Notes: a model not told the origin generated them from the letters alone. A DNA stretch of 16,149 nt from Flavobacteriales bacterium (GCA_023145275.1 JAGLEB010000150.1:1-16149), one strand, 5' to 3'; shown: positions 1 to 7,182, counted from the stretch's first letter. A program made the numbers and translations.

Positions 1-1503
1 ATGTTCCGTATTTATGCTAACAAAGACAATGAACCTGCTACATTCTCTAAAGACAATGTGCCTTACAAAGCTGCTTACCACTTACCTGTAAGTATAAAAG
101 GTGTACAAGATGGCGATTTTGCAATGATTATGGGATATCCTGGATCTACTGATCGTTATCTTTCATCGTGGGGAGTGCAGCAAAAAATTGGAGTAGAGTA
201 TCCTGCTTTTGTGGCTTCGAGAGATTTAAAATTGAAGACAATGAAAAAGTACATGGATGCTGATGCTACTGTACGTATAGACTACTCGCCTAAATATGCT
301 CAAACTGCAAACTATTGGAAAAATAGAATAGGAATGATCAAAGCTCTTAGCGAAAATGGGACTGTTGCTAAAAAAGAAAAAACAGAAGTAGAGTTAGACA
401 AGTGGATAAATGAGACTCCTGAAAGAAAAAAAGAGTACGGAAGTATTTTCAACACATACAAGAAATACTATTCAACAACAGATGCTACAATTGCTGGAGA
501 TCAGTATTTAATGGAGGCTGGCCTACAAGGTTCTAGTTTTGGACTTTTCAACTTCAAACTTTCGCAAAAGCTCGAAGCTATCGCAAAAGCTACTGACGAA
601 GAATCAAAGAAAAAAGCCTTAGAAAGTACAGATTCTTTTATAGATAAGTTCTTCGATGGAATAAACCTTCCTCTCGAGCAGGAGTTAACTTCTAAAATGT
701 GGGCTTTTTACTATAAAAGTGCGCCAATAGAACAACAGCCTGAAGAGTTTGTTAACATAGTTACAGAATACAACAATGACTTTGATGCTTTAGCTACCGA
801 TATATTTTCTAAATCTGTTCTTACAGACAGAGCTAAATTAAAAGAAGTTGTTGCAAACCTTGACGATGAAAAGACTAAAGAAACTCTAAAGAACGATATC
901 GGTATAAGATCATATTATTCTTTTATCATGAAATACATATCTAATATGTATTCAAACCCAGATAAAACAGCTCTTGAAGGTGAATTATCTACAGCAAAAA
1001 GGCTATACATCAAGGCTCTTAGAGAAGCAAATCCGGATAAAAAATACGCTCCAGATGCAAACTCTACTATGCGTTTAACTTACGGTCAGGTAATGAGTTA
1101 TGAACCTATGGATGGTGTCGAATATAAGTACTACACTACTCTAAAAGGGGTGATGCAGAAAGAAGATCCGAGCAATCCTGAGTTTGTAGTTGCACCAAAA
1201 TTAAAAGAGCTATACGAGAAAAAAGACTACGGTCAATACGCTAATGCTGATGGAACAATGTCAGTTGGATTCCTTACTAACAACGATATCACAGGAGGTA
1301 ATTCGGGATCTCCAGTTATCAATGGTAAAGGAGAACTAATTGGAGCAGCATTTGATGGAAACTGGGAAGCTATGAGCGGAGATATTGAATTCTCTGATGA
1401 ATTGCAACGTACTATTTCTGTTGATGTTCGTTACATACTTTTCATTATCGACAAGTATGCAGGAGCTACAAACCTAATTGACGAAATGACTATTGTGAAA
1501 TAG
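1..1503 (+). CDS. S46 family dipeptidyl-peptidase, DPP7-like (5' end outside window)
   Basis: C-terminal 500 residues of a serine exopeptidase of family S46 (DPP7/DPP11), which removes dipeptides from peptide N-termini in the periplasm of Bacteroidota. The catalytic serine motif GGNSGSP is at residues 432-438 (Ser435), with 65 residues following it, as expected for the family. The segment near residues 15-60 (SKDNVPYKAAYHLPVSIKGV and MIMGYPGSTDRY) is also typical. A long charged helical stretch at roughly 85-345 fits the cap domain inserted in the chymotrypsin-like fold. Family members are about 700-720 residues, so about 210-220 residues, with the catalytic His and probably the Asp, lie before the window. 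Met1 is therefore internal, not the start. Known work on DPP11 assigns acidic preference to an Arg 18 residues after the catalytic Ser; here that position is Gly453, with Phe451 two before it, which favours DPP7-like hydrophobic preference (inference). A terminator hairpin follows the stop. Confidence 0.95.
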   Translation: MFRIYANKDNEPATFSKDNVPYKAAYHLPVSIKGVQDGDFAMIMGYPGSTDRYLSSWGVQQKIGVEYPAFVASRDLKLKTMKKYMDADATVRIDYSPKYAQTANYWKNRIGMIKALSENGTVAKKEKTEVELDKWINETPERKKEYGSIFNTYKKYYSTTDATIAGDQYLMEAGLQGSSFGLFNFKLSQKLEAIAKATDEESKKKALESTDSFIDKFFDGINLPLEQELTSKMWAFYYKSAPIEQQPEEFVNIVTEYNNDFDALATDIFSKSVLTDRAKLKEVVANLDDEKTKETLKNDIGIRSYYSFIMKYISNMYSNPDKTALEGELSTAKRLYIKALREANPDKKYAPDANSTMRLTYGQVMSYEPMDGVEYKYYTTLKGVMQKEDPSNPEFVVAPKLKELYEKKDYGQYANADGTMSVGFLTNNDITGGNSGSPVINGKGELIGAAFDGNWEAMSGDIEFSDELQRTISVDVRYILFIIDKYAGATNLIDEMTIVK

Positions 1504-1523
1504 TTACTGCTTACTACCTACTG

Positions 1524-1564
1524 AAAACGTGAATTGGAATTTATTCTGATTCACGTTTTTTTTT
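1524..1564 (+). terminator. Rho-independent terminator of the S46 peptidase gene
   Basis: An 11-bp perfect stem (AAAACGTGAAT at 1524-1534, ATTCACGTTTT at 1549-1559) with a 14-base loop runs into nine consecutive T at 1556-1564. It begins 21 bases after the peptidase stop codon, so it ends that transcript. Confidence 0.85.
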
Positions 1565-1568
1565 GCGT

Positions 1569-1602
1569 AAAAAAATGGCCATTCAAGTTAATGAATAGCC
1601 AT
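1569..1602 (-). terminator. Rho-independent terminator of the universal stress protein gene
   Basis: Read on the minus strand, an 11-bp stem with one T-G wobble (ATGGC-T-ATTCA with TGAAT-G-GCCAT, 1575-1602) is followed by a run of seven T (A at 1569-1575 on the + strand). It lies just after the stop of the minus-strand gene and back to back with the peptidase terminator, so the two converging transcripts have separate stops. Confidence 0.8.
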
Positions 1603-1620
1603 TATTATACTTATTGAATT

Positions 1621-2763
1621 CTATCGTTTATAATGTTTTCTAATATCGTTTTCTATTTTAGTGTCCCATATCCTAGTCATCATCTCCTTTGCAATATTAC
1701 GATACTTTTCGGCTTTTTTCTCTTTGCCTATTTTTTCATATATCTGAGCAATTCCATTTAATGATGGAATATGCATCTGACTTATATGGAGACAGGTTTT
1801 AAATTCGTTAATCGCTTCTTCAAAAAAACCGTCTGATATAAGTTGTTTTGCATTTCCAAAATGAGTTTCAATATCCTTGATATTACTTCCCAACTTAAGA
1901 TCAATAATATCCTCAGATTTAAGAGTAACAAAAGAACAAGGAACTTCTCTTGTCACCTTTACAGTAACGCTACCCATAATAAACTCACTCAACCCCGATT
2001 TACCAGTAGTACCCATAAACAACAAGTCTGATTTTTGTTTCTTAATCGCAGCGACAATTTCGTCAGAAGGACAACCTACGGCAGTCTCCTTTTCCCATTT
2101 TACATCAATAAAGTTAAACTTACTCAAAAACTTATCAAATAATATATCATTCTCTTTTATCAAAGCCTCCTTCAATTCATCCAATTCTCGTGATTCTATC
2201 AAAGAGTTAGTGAAACTAGTTTCAGCAACACTAATAACAAGTAATTCCGCATCAAATCTACGCGAAAAAATAATTGCATTATAAAGTGCTCTTTCGGATT
2301 CTAATGAAAAATCCACTGGACAAATAATCTTTGAAACCTTAACAGACACGTTATTCTTAATTACTATTACAGGCTTATCACTCTTTCGTAAAATACTATC
2401 TGTTGTAGTACCAAGTCTACAATTATCGACATCTCCTTTTCCTCCCGAGCCAACAAAAATAGCATTAACACCAAATTTATCGGCAGTTTGAACTATCCGG
2501 TCACTATAACGACCATATTCAAGAACAGGTTCTAAAGTCTCTACTCCATCAGCCTCAATCTTAGATCTGATTTTCTCCAACTCAGCTAAAGCAGCCTTCT
2601 CAAGCAAAGCTTTTGCTTTCTCATTTATAAGCCCCTTAGGGAGAATGTGAATTAACAGAATTTTAGTTTTAAATCTTTTTGCAAATCTTATAGCATTCTC
2701 AAGGAGTCCGGCTGATGACTTTTCAAAATCAGTAGCTAACAGTATTCTATTGAGTATTTTCAT
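1621..2763 (-). CDS. Tandem universal stress protein with C-terminal TPR-like segment
   Basis: Cytoplasmic protein of 380 residues with two UspA-type alpha/beta domains, at about 3-137 and 143-282. Each carries the nucleotide-binding signature G-2x-G-9x-G(S/T): G105-G108-G118-T119 in the first, and G251-G254-G264-S265 in the second. Each domain starts with the usual strand ending in an Asp-Phe (ATDF at 10-13, PVDF at 149-152). Both halves therefore look like ATP-binding Usp domains of the MJ0577 type, not the non-binding UspA type. Residues about 300-367 form two helical hairpins reading like TPR repeats (FEEAINEFKTCLHISQMHIP, then LNGIAQIYEKIGKEKKAEKY), an unusual addition that suggests a protein partner. 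No signal peptide or membrane segment is present. Tandem Usp proteins are common in Bacteroidota and usually respond to stress or energy limitation; the exact role here is not known. The start ATG follows an AT-rich leader with no clear ribosome-binding site. Confidence 0.92.
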   Translation of the reverse strand: MKILNRILLATDFEKSSAGLLENAIRFAKRFKTKILLIHILPKGLINEKAKALLEKAALAELEKIRSKIEADGVETLEPVLEYGRYSDRIVQTADKFGVNAIFVGSGGKGDVDNCRLGTTTDSILRKSDKPVIVIKNNVSVKVSKIICPVDFSLESERALYNAIIFSRRFDAELLVISVAETSFTNSLIESRELDELKEALIKENDILFDKFLSKFNFIDVKWEKETAVGCPSDEIVAAIKKQKSDLLFMGTTGKSGLSEFIMGSVTVKVTREVPCSFVTLKSEDIIDLKLGSNIKDIETHFGNAKQLISDGFFEEAINEFKTCLHISQMHIPSLNGIAQIYEKIGKEKKAEKYRNIAKEMMTRIWDTKIENDIRKHYKR

Positions 2764-2893
2764 AGCTTTTTATTTCAAAAGTTAATAATAAATTGGCTTT
2801 ACTACATTAAAGCTAATAAGAATTACTTCACCTAGATAAAATAACTACTCATTAAGCATAAATCGCAATCATGCTAATAATTAAAGCCTTACC

Positions 2894-2924
2894 CAAAGAT
2901 ACTAATAAACACTCATTTTTCAAT
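2894..2924 (-). promoter_or_regulatory. Probable promoter of the universal stress protein gene
   Basis: On the minus strand, TATCTTTG (2894-2901) matches the Bacteroidota -7 element TAnnTTTG, and a TTG (2921-2923) lies 19 bases upstream, matching the -33 element spacing. This predicts a start of transcription near 2887 and a leader of about 120 bases. It is a consensus match only. Confidence 0.45.
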
Positions 2925-3260
2925 ACAAACTATACATAAAATTATTGTACTCCAGGTTACCTGTACCAATACAAAATACATTAAATCAATGACATACATA
3001 ACATTAATTCTTTATTACAAACTTGTCTCCTTCGATAGATTGCGTTTTGAAAATATATTAGGCTGACTAATGAACATTAATAAACTAAAAATATTTTTAT
3101 GTCAGATAGAAAACTTAAAGGCGATATTCTTTGCCTGCTATCGGGAGACAGATTCGATGTTCAGAAGGAATAAAGCATGAATAGTGCTAAGTTCATGTAT
3201 TGATAATCAAAAACACTAGTTCCTACCAAAAGTTAGCACTATGAATATTAATTATAGATA
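2925..3260. other. Intergenic stretch with inverted repeat and short possible remnant
   Basis: No convincing gene is visible in this gap. It holds a perfect 10-bp inverted repeat (ATAGTGCTAA at 3181-3190, TTAGCACTAT at 3233-3242) separated by 42 bases, with an overlapping CATGAA/TTCATG dyad at 3176-3197. A 24-codon frame at 3099-3173 (MSDRKLKGDILC..., ending ...GDRFDVQKE) has more G and C than its surroundings and no ribosome-binding site; it may be a decayed gene fragment or chance. No T-run follows the repeat on either strand, so it does not look like a standard terminator for the RES gene just to the right. Confidence 0.35.
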
Positions 3261-3734
3261 CTATCTATTAACAGCAAGTCTATCATCTATATCAAAAGGG
3301 ATGATTTCCTCTATGCTCACATCTTTAAATCTTGGGTGATTAGGATTAATCAAATAATTGTACTCATGTATATTTACAACACTTGGAATAACTAAAACCA
3401 AACTTTCTTGGGACATTATCCATCTATCACCGATATTTTGTGTGTACCTACTTAGAGGTAAATCTGACCATGTTGAATTCAATTCACTTCTCTCAATAAG
3501 TTGAAAAGAATCATCAGGGAGGGAAATCTTCACAATACTCATCTCAACAGGAATATGACGAATAGAAAAGTGCACTAGATTTTCTAAAATTGCTAACGAT
3601 ATTGACGATGCGGTATACAATACAAAGTTCCCCCTACTATTCCACCTTCCCCCAACCTTATAAGCTCCTAACCCCCTTAAGTCATTAGCATACTTCGCCT
3701 TGGTTATTCGATAAACACTACGAGAAAACTCCAT
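3261..3734 (-). CDS. RES-domain toxin of a Xre/RES toxin-antitoxin pair
   Basis: A 157-residue RES-family protein (COG5654 type). The characteristic blocks are RGLGAYKVGGRWNSRG at 20-35, VLYTASSISLAILENLVH at 38-55, and VIPSVV followed by NYLINPNHP at 115-134. The residues that give the family its name are visible as Arg30, Glu51 and Ser118, with Tyr40 and Asn130 also conserved. Characterised members (MbcT of Mycobacterium, Res of Pseudomonas) destroy cellular NAD+, stopping growth until antitoxin is restored; the same activity is inferred here because all key residues are present and the length is normal. The start ATG overlaps the end of the antitoxin gene by 17 bases, indicating translational coupling with antitoxin made first. 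Whether the active toxin is expressed cannot be seen. Confidence 0.93.
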   Translation of the reverse strand: MEFSRSVYRITKAKYANDLRGLGAYKVGGRWNSRGNFVLYTASSISLAILENLVHFSIRHIPVEMSIVKISLPDDSFQLIERSELNSTWSDLPLSRYTQNIGDRWIMSQESLVLVIPSVVNIHEYNYLINPNHPRFKDVSIEEIIPFDIDDRLAVNR

Positions 3735-4167
3735 ATTCTATCCTTGTGAGCTCTTCATTTACAATTTCAATACCAGTGATTGTATTAAATAAATCAATTG
3801 GTTTTTTCCCTAATGATATGCTATATTCATTTATCCAAGATGAAAAAACATCTCTGTTGCCAAAAACATCTATGCCATGAGATATAAGATAATCTAGCCT
3901 AAGCGCCTTTTCTGATTTGTCGAGATCTAAAGTGTATTTCCCCTTAAGGTTTCTATCAAGGGTACGGGGATTAATATTAAGTATATTGGAATATTGAGAC
4001 TTATTAAAGCCAATAGCCTTCACCTTTTGCCAAAGATTATTAAAATATGAAGAATCGAATACTGTATCTAATATGCCTATAATATCCCAATTGGTGGTGG
4101 TTTCGAAACCATAGGCAACTGAAGGCTCTGACACTTCCGTTTTTTCCGTTTTCTTATATTTTTTCAT
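3718..4167 (-). CDS. Xre/MbcA/ParS-type antitoxin (DUF2384 toxin-binding domain)
   Basis: A 149-residue antitoxin lying immediately before the RES toxin. After a charged, probably flexible N-terminus (1-25) there is a helix-turn-helix-like part at about 41-90 (GFNKSQYSNILNINPRTLDR at 53-72 contains the turn and recognition helix). The C-terminal toxin-binding domain spans about 90-148. Its typical pattern is visible as a helix with WINEY, then KKPIDLFNTITGIEIVNEEL and RIEYGVFS at the end, the tail that plugs the toxin's NAD site in known complexes. In studied systems the Xre protein represses its own operon, alone or with the toxin. The TTGTA/TACAA dyads about 50-80 bases upstream fit such an operator. 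Gene order antitoxin-toxin and the 17-base overlap are standard for the family. Confidence 0.9.
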   Translation of the reverse strand: MKKYKKTEKTEVSEPSVAYGFETTTNWDIIGILDTVFDSSYFNNLWQKVKAIGFNKSQYSNILNINPRTLDRNLKGKYTLDLDKSEKALRLDYLISHGIDVFGNRDVFSSWINEYSISLGKKPIDLFNTITGIEIVNEELTRIEYGVFS

Positions 4168-4215
4168 TCGTGAAATTTTATTATTAATCAGTCATATACA
4201 GCATGTATGAATTAT

Positions 4216-4245
4216 TTGTATACAATAGTGTATTGTATTTTACAA
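4216..4245 (-). promoter_or_regulatory. Probable operator of the Xre/RES operon: two TTGTA/TACAA dyads
   Basis: Two dyads share the same half-site. TTGTATACAA at 4216-4225 is a perfect 10-bp palindrome, and TTGTA-TTT-TACAA at 4233-4245 repeats it with a 3-base spacer. The intervening bases create a further 8-bp inverted repeat, ATACAATA/TATTGTAT (4220-4227 and 4231-4238). The array lies 49-78 bases before the antitoxin start. A -7-like TATATTTG is at 4275-4282 on the minus strand, without a clear -33 partner. If that promoter is used the array is just downstream of the transcription start, where a repressor could block elongation or initiation. Confidence 0.55.
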
Positions 4246-4344
4246 AATATGTATAAATGCTCATTTATATAAGACAAATATACGAAATATATTTTTGGAA
4301 TCTACCCTCCTTTACAATAAAAAAAACACTAACACATTAATAAC

Positions 4345-4375
4345 TTGCTATTTACGAAAAATATTTATATCTTTA
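4345..4375 (+). promoter_or_regulatory. Probable promoter of the SPFH gene
   Basis: A TTG at 4345-4347 stands 20 bases before TATCTTTA at 4368-4375, a one-mismatch fit to TAnnTTTG. This predicts a transcription start near 4382 and a leader of about 24 bases before the ATG at 4406. It is a consensus match only. Confidence 0.4.
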
Positions 4376-4405
4376 TGATATCATTTTAATATCAAAATAC
4401 TAATT

Positions 4406-5257
4406 ATGAAAAAAGAACTAACAATTAAAGTCGTAAGTGCCTATACCATATTATTTGTAGAGCTGGCACTTTTACTAGCTACTCTATTCCTTTTCATAGC
4501 TATGCGAAGTCCAATTGGAATTATTACTGCAATTGCGTTTTTATTTATCTTACCTGGATTTTTCTTTGTAGATCCAAACCGGTCAAGAGTACTAACGCTA
4601 TTTGGAGAATATAAAGGAACAGTAAAGGAAAATGGTTTCTTTTGGGTAAATCCTTTCTTAAACAAGCAAAACATATCATTAAGAGCTAAAAATTTCGACA
4701 GTGAAAGAGTTAAGGTAAACGACAAAATTGGAAATCCCATTATGATAAGTGTCATTATGGTCTGGAGAGTTAAAGACACCTACAAAGCAGCATTCGAAGT
4801 CGATAATTACGAAAGCTTCGTACATATACAAAGTGATGCTGCTGTAAGAAAACTTTCGGGGATGTATCCTTATGATAATTTCGACGATCACAAAGAAATA
4901 ACTCTCAGGTCAGGTTTAAACGAGGTAAACCACGCATTAGAAGAAGAATTATCGAAACGATTAGATATAGCAGGCATAGAAGTACTAGAGGCTAGAATAG
5001 GATACTTGGCATATGCACAAGAAATTGCAAGTGCAATGTTAAAACGACAACAAGCCACTGCAATCATAGCTGCTAGAGCAAAAATAGTTGAAGGAGCAGT
5101 AGGAATGGTAGAAATGGCACTAAACTCACTAAGCGAAAAAAAAATAATAGAACTAGACGATGAAAGAAAAGCAGCGATGGTAACAAATTTAATGGTCGTA
5201 CTTACCTCTGACAAAGACGTGAGTCCAATAGTAAACACAGGCACTTTAAACCATTAA
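4406..5257 (+). CDS. SPFH/Band-7 domain membrane protein
   Basis: A 283-residue member of the prohibitin/stomatin/flotillin (SPFH) superfamily. Two hydrophobic segments at about 12-32 and 36-54 form an N-terminal membrane hairpin. The SPFH domain covers about 55-215, opening with FFFVDPNRSRVLTLFGEYKG and containing the strongly conserved KENGFFWVNPF, SLRAKNFDSE, KVNDKIGNPIMI and RRQQATAI-like (KRQQATAI, 213-220) blocks. A predicted helical region at about 205-265 (AARAKIVEGAVGMVEMAL) follows. SPFH proteins assemble into large membrane cages or microdomains and often influence membrane proteases; the partner of this subfamily is not established. In my knowledge this two-TM subfamily is commonly followed by a tiny Arc-like protein, and that is the case here, 41 bases downstream. 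The strand is opposite to all its neighbours except that partner, so the two form an independent operon. Confidence 0.93.
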   Translation: MKKELTIKVVSAYTILFVELALLLATLFLFIAMRSPIGIITAIAFLFILPGFFFVDPNRSRVLTLFGEYKGTVKENGFFWVNPFLNKQNISLRAKNFDSERVKVNDKIGNPIMISVIMVWRVKDTYKAAFEVDNYESFVHIQSDAAVRKLSGMYPYDNFDDHKEITLRSGLNEVNHALEEELSKRLDIAGIEVLEARIGYLAYAQEIASAMLKRQQATAIIAARAKIVEGAVGMVEMALNSLSEKKIIELDDERKAAMVTNLMVVLTSDKDVSPIVNTGTLNH

Positions 5258-5280
5258 TAAAAACAGCTTTACACCAAACA

Positions 5281-5298
5281 AGTCTAAAACTTAAGACT
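5281..5298 (+). promoter_or_regulatory. Short dyad directly before the ribbon-helix-helix start codon
   Basis: AGTCT (5281-5285) and AGACT (5294-5298) form a 5-bp inverted repeat with an 8-base spacer that abuts the ATG at 5299. It could be a weak operator or an RNA hairpin controlling translation of the small protein. The arms are short enough to arise by chance. Confidence 0.2.
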
Positions 5299-5451
5299 AT
5301 GGCAAAAAAGAAAGCATTTGCACTTCGCCTAAACGAAGATACTATGAAATCTATTGAAAAATGGGCTGCGGATGAATTCCGCAGTACCAATGGGCAGATA
5401 GAATGGATGCTTACGGAACAACTAAAAAAGGCAGGAAGAAAAAGAAAATAA
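5299..5451 (+). CDS. Small Arc-like ribbon-helix-helix protein
   Basis: A 50-residue open frame, MAKKKAFALRLNEDTMKSIE at the start and ending in a basic tail (KKAGRKRK). It has the ribbon-helix-helix layout: a short beta strand KAFALRL (5-11), helix A at about 13-25 (EDTMKSIEKWAAD), a turn at RSTNG, and helix B at about 31-44 (GQIEWMLTEQLKK). The Arc/MetJ class dimerises through the strand and places it in the DNA major groove. In this class the position after the N-cap (NGQIEWML) is typical of Arc-like small proteins in Bacteroidota and Firmicutes. It follows the SPFH gene by 41 bases on the same strand, with no terminator between, so they are probably co-transcribed. The target DNA is unknown; autoregulation of the pair is the simplest guess. 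It falls below common minimum-length filters, but its composition and family match make it a convincing gene. Confidence 0.85.
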   Translation: MAKKKAFALRLNEDTMKSIEKWAADEFRSTNGQIEWMLTEQLKKAGRKRK

Positions 5452-5523
5452 AACTTTTATAATAGTATACTAAAGTTGATTATAAGGTATTGTTTTTAAG
5501 TACGAAACTTGAGATAGTATATT

Positions 5524-5556
5524 AAAAGAGCCATCTGAAAAACAGACAGCCCTTTT
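5524..5556. terminator. Bidirectional terminator between the SPFH unit and the orphan susD
   Basis: The hairpin has outer arms AAAAG/CTTTT, an inner GC pair block, and a TCTG/CAGA stem closed by an AAAAA loop, with two small mismatches. T-runs end it on both strands. It lies between two converging genes (ribbon-helix-helix gene on +, susD on -), so it can stop both. Confidence 0.65.
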
Positions 5557-5619
5557 GCAATAGTTGTTGTATAATTCTATTGTAATTGATCTTATTTAGC
5601 ACCTTCTATTACAAAGATA

Positions 5620-7011
5620 TTAATTATTATTTGGCATTCCCGACAACCAGTCATTCTGCTTAATTTTAGATGCCTGTATCTCAATTAGAGGGATAGGATA
5701 AACAAATTTCTGAGCATCAAACTCACCCATATTTAGGTCAAGTCTATCACTCATAATCTCACCAGTTCTACGCATATCATACAAGCGATGGCCTTCTTGA
5801 TAAAACTCTCTTCTATTTTCTTCAGCAATAAATTTCAACAATGAATCCTTAGCTGTTGGAATATTTCCAAGTGTTAAATCATCGTTTCTTTTAGCTACTT
5901 CAAAAAGATCATCAATCGCACTTGAATTACCTATACGAGCTTTAGCCTCAGCTGAAAGCAGATATACCTCTGACAAACGGAAAACAGGAATATTATAATC
6001 TCTTGTCGATTCTAGAGTTCCTCTAAACTTAGCAGGATTCCACATATCTTGCTCTTCATAAGCAAGAACTTTAGTCCTATAATCATTCTCACCAAATAAA
6101 GCCTTCAAAGACGAACTTAGCTCAACTTTATTAATAGTATAAAGAGAGTTCAAAGAAGATGAATAGCTTTGAAAATCCTTAGCAATAACAAAAACATCTT
6201 CTGTAGATAAAGAAACAGATCCCCACATATCATAATATGTAGACCCATTTCCTATAAGGTCTAAATTAGAATCCATTATCTCAGCTGTGATTTTAATAAC
6301 TCCTTCATAATCATGTTTAAACATCAAAACCCTAGCCTTTAAAGTTTTTATAGCCAAAGCATTAAATTCTAAGCCCGAGAACTTTACATCTATATTTTTA
6401 AATAACTCATCCGCTTCATCAAGATCTTTTTCGATAAAAGAATATGTAGTTTCTATACTAGCTCTCCCAGAAATATCACTTGCTTCATTTCTCAGCAGCA
6501 CAAGACCTAGTCCACTTTTAGTTTCTTCAGAATAAGAGTAGCCAAATATATTTACCAAGGTGAAATTTGATAGAGCCCTTAACCCTAAAGCCTGAGCGTG
6601 AAGATTATCAAGTAAAACTTTATCTGGCCCAGTAACTCCACTTTCAATTCTTTCTATTCCATATATAATATTGGTAGCCTGACTTACAAGACGATATCCC
6701 GCAATCCATATAGCCAATAGGTCACCATCAGAATCCTTAAAAGAGTACCTATTAAACTTAAGCAAAGAAGAATTAGACGATTTGGCTATTGCATTATCAG
6801 ATGCCATGTCTCCAATTGCAATTACGTTACGACCATAGAAATTACTCGAACCAAAAACCTTGTATACATTATCCAATTCTCGTTGAACATCCTTAACATT
6901 GTTTATCACAAAACTTCCTCCATTATCATCAATATCGAAAAAACTTTTCGAACATGACGTTCCTACCAACACAAACAATACAGCAGTAAAACGTAAAAAT
7001 ATTACTTTCAT
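5620..7011 (-). CDS. SusD/RagB-family outer-membrane lipoprotein, no adjacent SusC of its own
   Basis: A 463-residue SusD-like protein, the surface-exposed ligand-binding lid of a SusC-type importer. The lipoprotein signal is MKVIFLRFTAVLFVLVGTSC, with lipidated Cys20. SusD hallmarks are the helical repeat around HAQALGLRALSNFTLVNIFG, the YLLSAEAKARIG block and the C-terminal ENRREFYQEGHRLYDMRRTG signature followed by the IPLIEI strand. It differs from the two other SusD proteins of this window: it is shorter, lacks their LWGEGF block and ends ...WLSGMPNNN. It is separated from the upstream SusD gene by a terminator and 233 bases, and has its own promoter-like element. It could share the neighbouring SusC barrel, pair with a distant SusC, or be a remnant of a lost pair. 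The frame is intact, so it is not visibly decayed. Confidence 0.92.
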   Translation of the reverse strand: MKVIFLRFTAVLFVLVGTSCSKSFFDIDDNGGSFVINNVKDVQRELDNVYKVFGSSNFYGRNVIAIGDMASDNAIAKSSNSSLLKFNRYSFKDSDGDLLAIWIAGYRLVSQATNIIYGIERIESGVTGPDKVLLDNLHAQALGLRALSNFTLVNIFGYSYSEETKSGLGLVLLRNEASDISGRASIETTYSFIEKDLDEADELFKNIDVKFSGLEFNALAIKTLKARVLMFKHDYEGVIKITAEIMDSNLDLIGNGSTYYDMWGSVSLSTEDVFVIAKDFQSYSSSLNSLYTINKVELSSSLKALFGENDYRTKVLAYEEQDMWNPAKFRGTLESTRDYNIPVFRLSEVYLLSAEAKARIGNSSAIDDLFEVAKRNDDLTLGNIPTAKDSLLKFIAEENRREFYQEGHRLYDMRRTGEIMSDRLDLNMGEFDAQKFVYPIPLIEIQASKIKQNDWLSGMPNNN

Positions 7012-7078
7012 ATACTCTCTTTTTAATTCTTAAAATCACCATTAAAACACATGAATTATTAGAATTTTAACGATGTAT

Positions 7079-7109
7079 CAAAAATATTTTTATTTACACT
7101 ATTAATAGT
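7079..7109 (-). promoter_or_regulatory. Promoter-like element and 12-bp palindrome before the orphan susD
   Basis: On the minus strand TATTTTTG (7079-7086) matches the -7 element TAnnTTTG and predicts a start near 7072, about 60 bases before the ATG. At the place where a -33 TTTG should be there is instead a perfect 12-bp palindrome, ACTATTAATAGT (7098-7109). This arrangement fits an activator-dependent promoter, but the palindrome is AT-rich and could be chance. Confidence 0.35.
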
Positions 7110-7182
7110 ATTTTAATGACCAATCAGTTCACATATTGACAAACTCGAATAATTTATGACAAATAAACACTAGCGTTTAAAC

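Noticed and set aside
1..3. ATG at position 1 as the true start of the S46 peptidase
   Set aside because: The sequence after it aligns with the middle of S46 proteins and no signal peptide follows, so the Met is internal.
1843..2284. Two plus-strand open frames opposite the universal stress protein gene
   Set aside because: They lie antisense to a well-supported gene and show no family resemblance or sensible composition.
3176..3242. Inverted repeat as a Rho-independent terminator of the RES toxin gene
   Set aside because: No T-run follows on the minus strand and the loop is long, unlike the four clear terminators in this window.
4441..5390. Several minus-strand frames opposite the SPFH and ribbon-helix-helix genes
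   Set aside because: Both plus-strand genes are strongly supported by family motifs; the antisense frames show low-complexity Ser/Ile-rich products typical of shadow frames.
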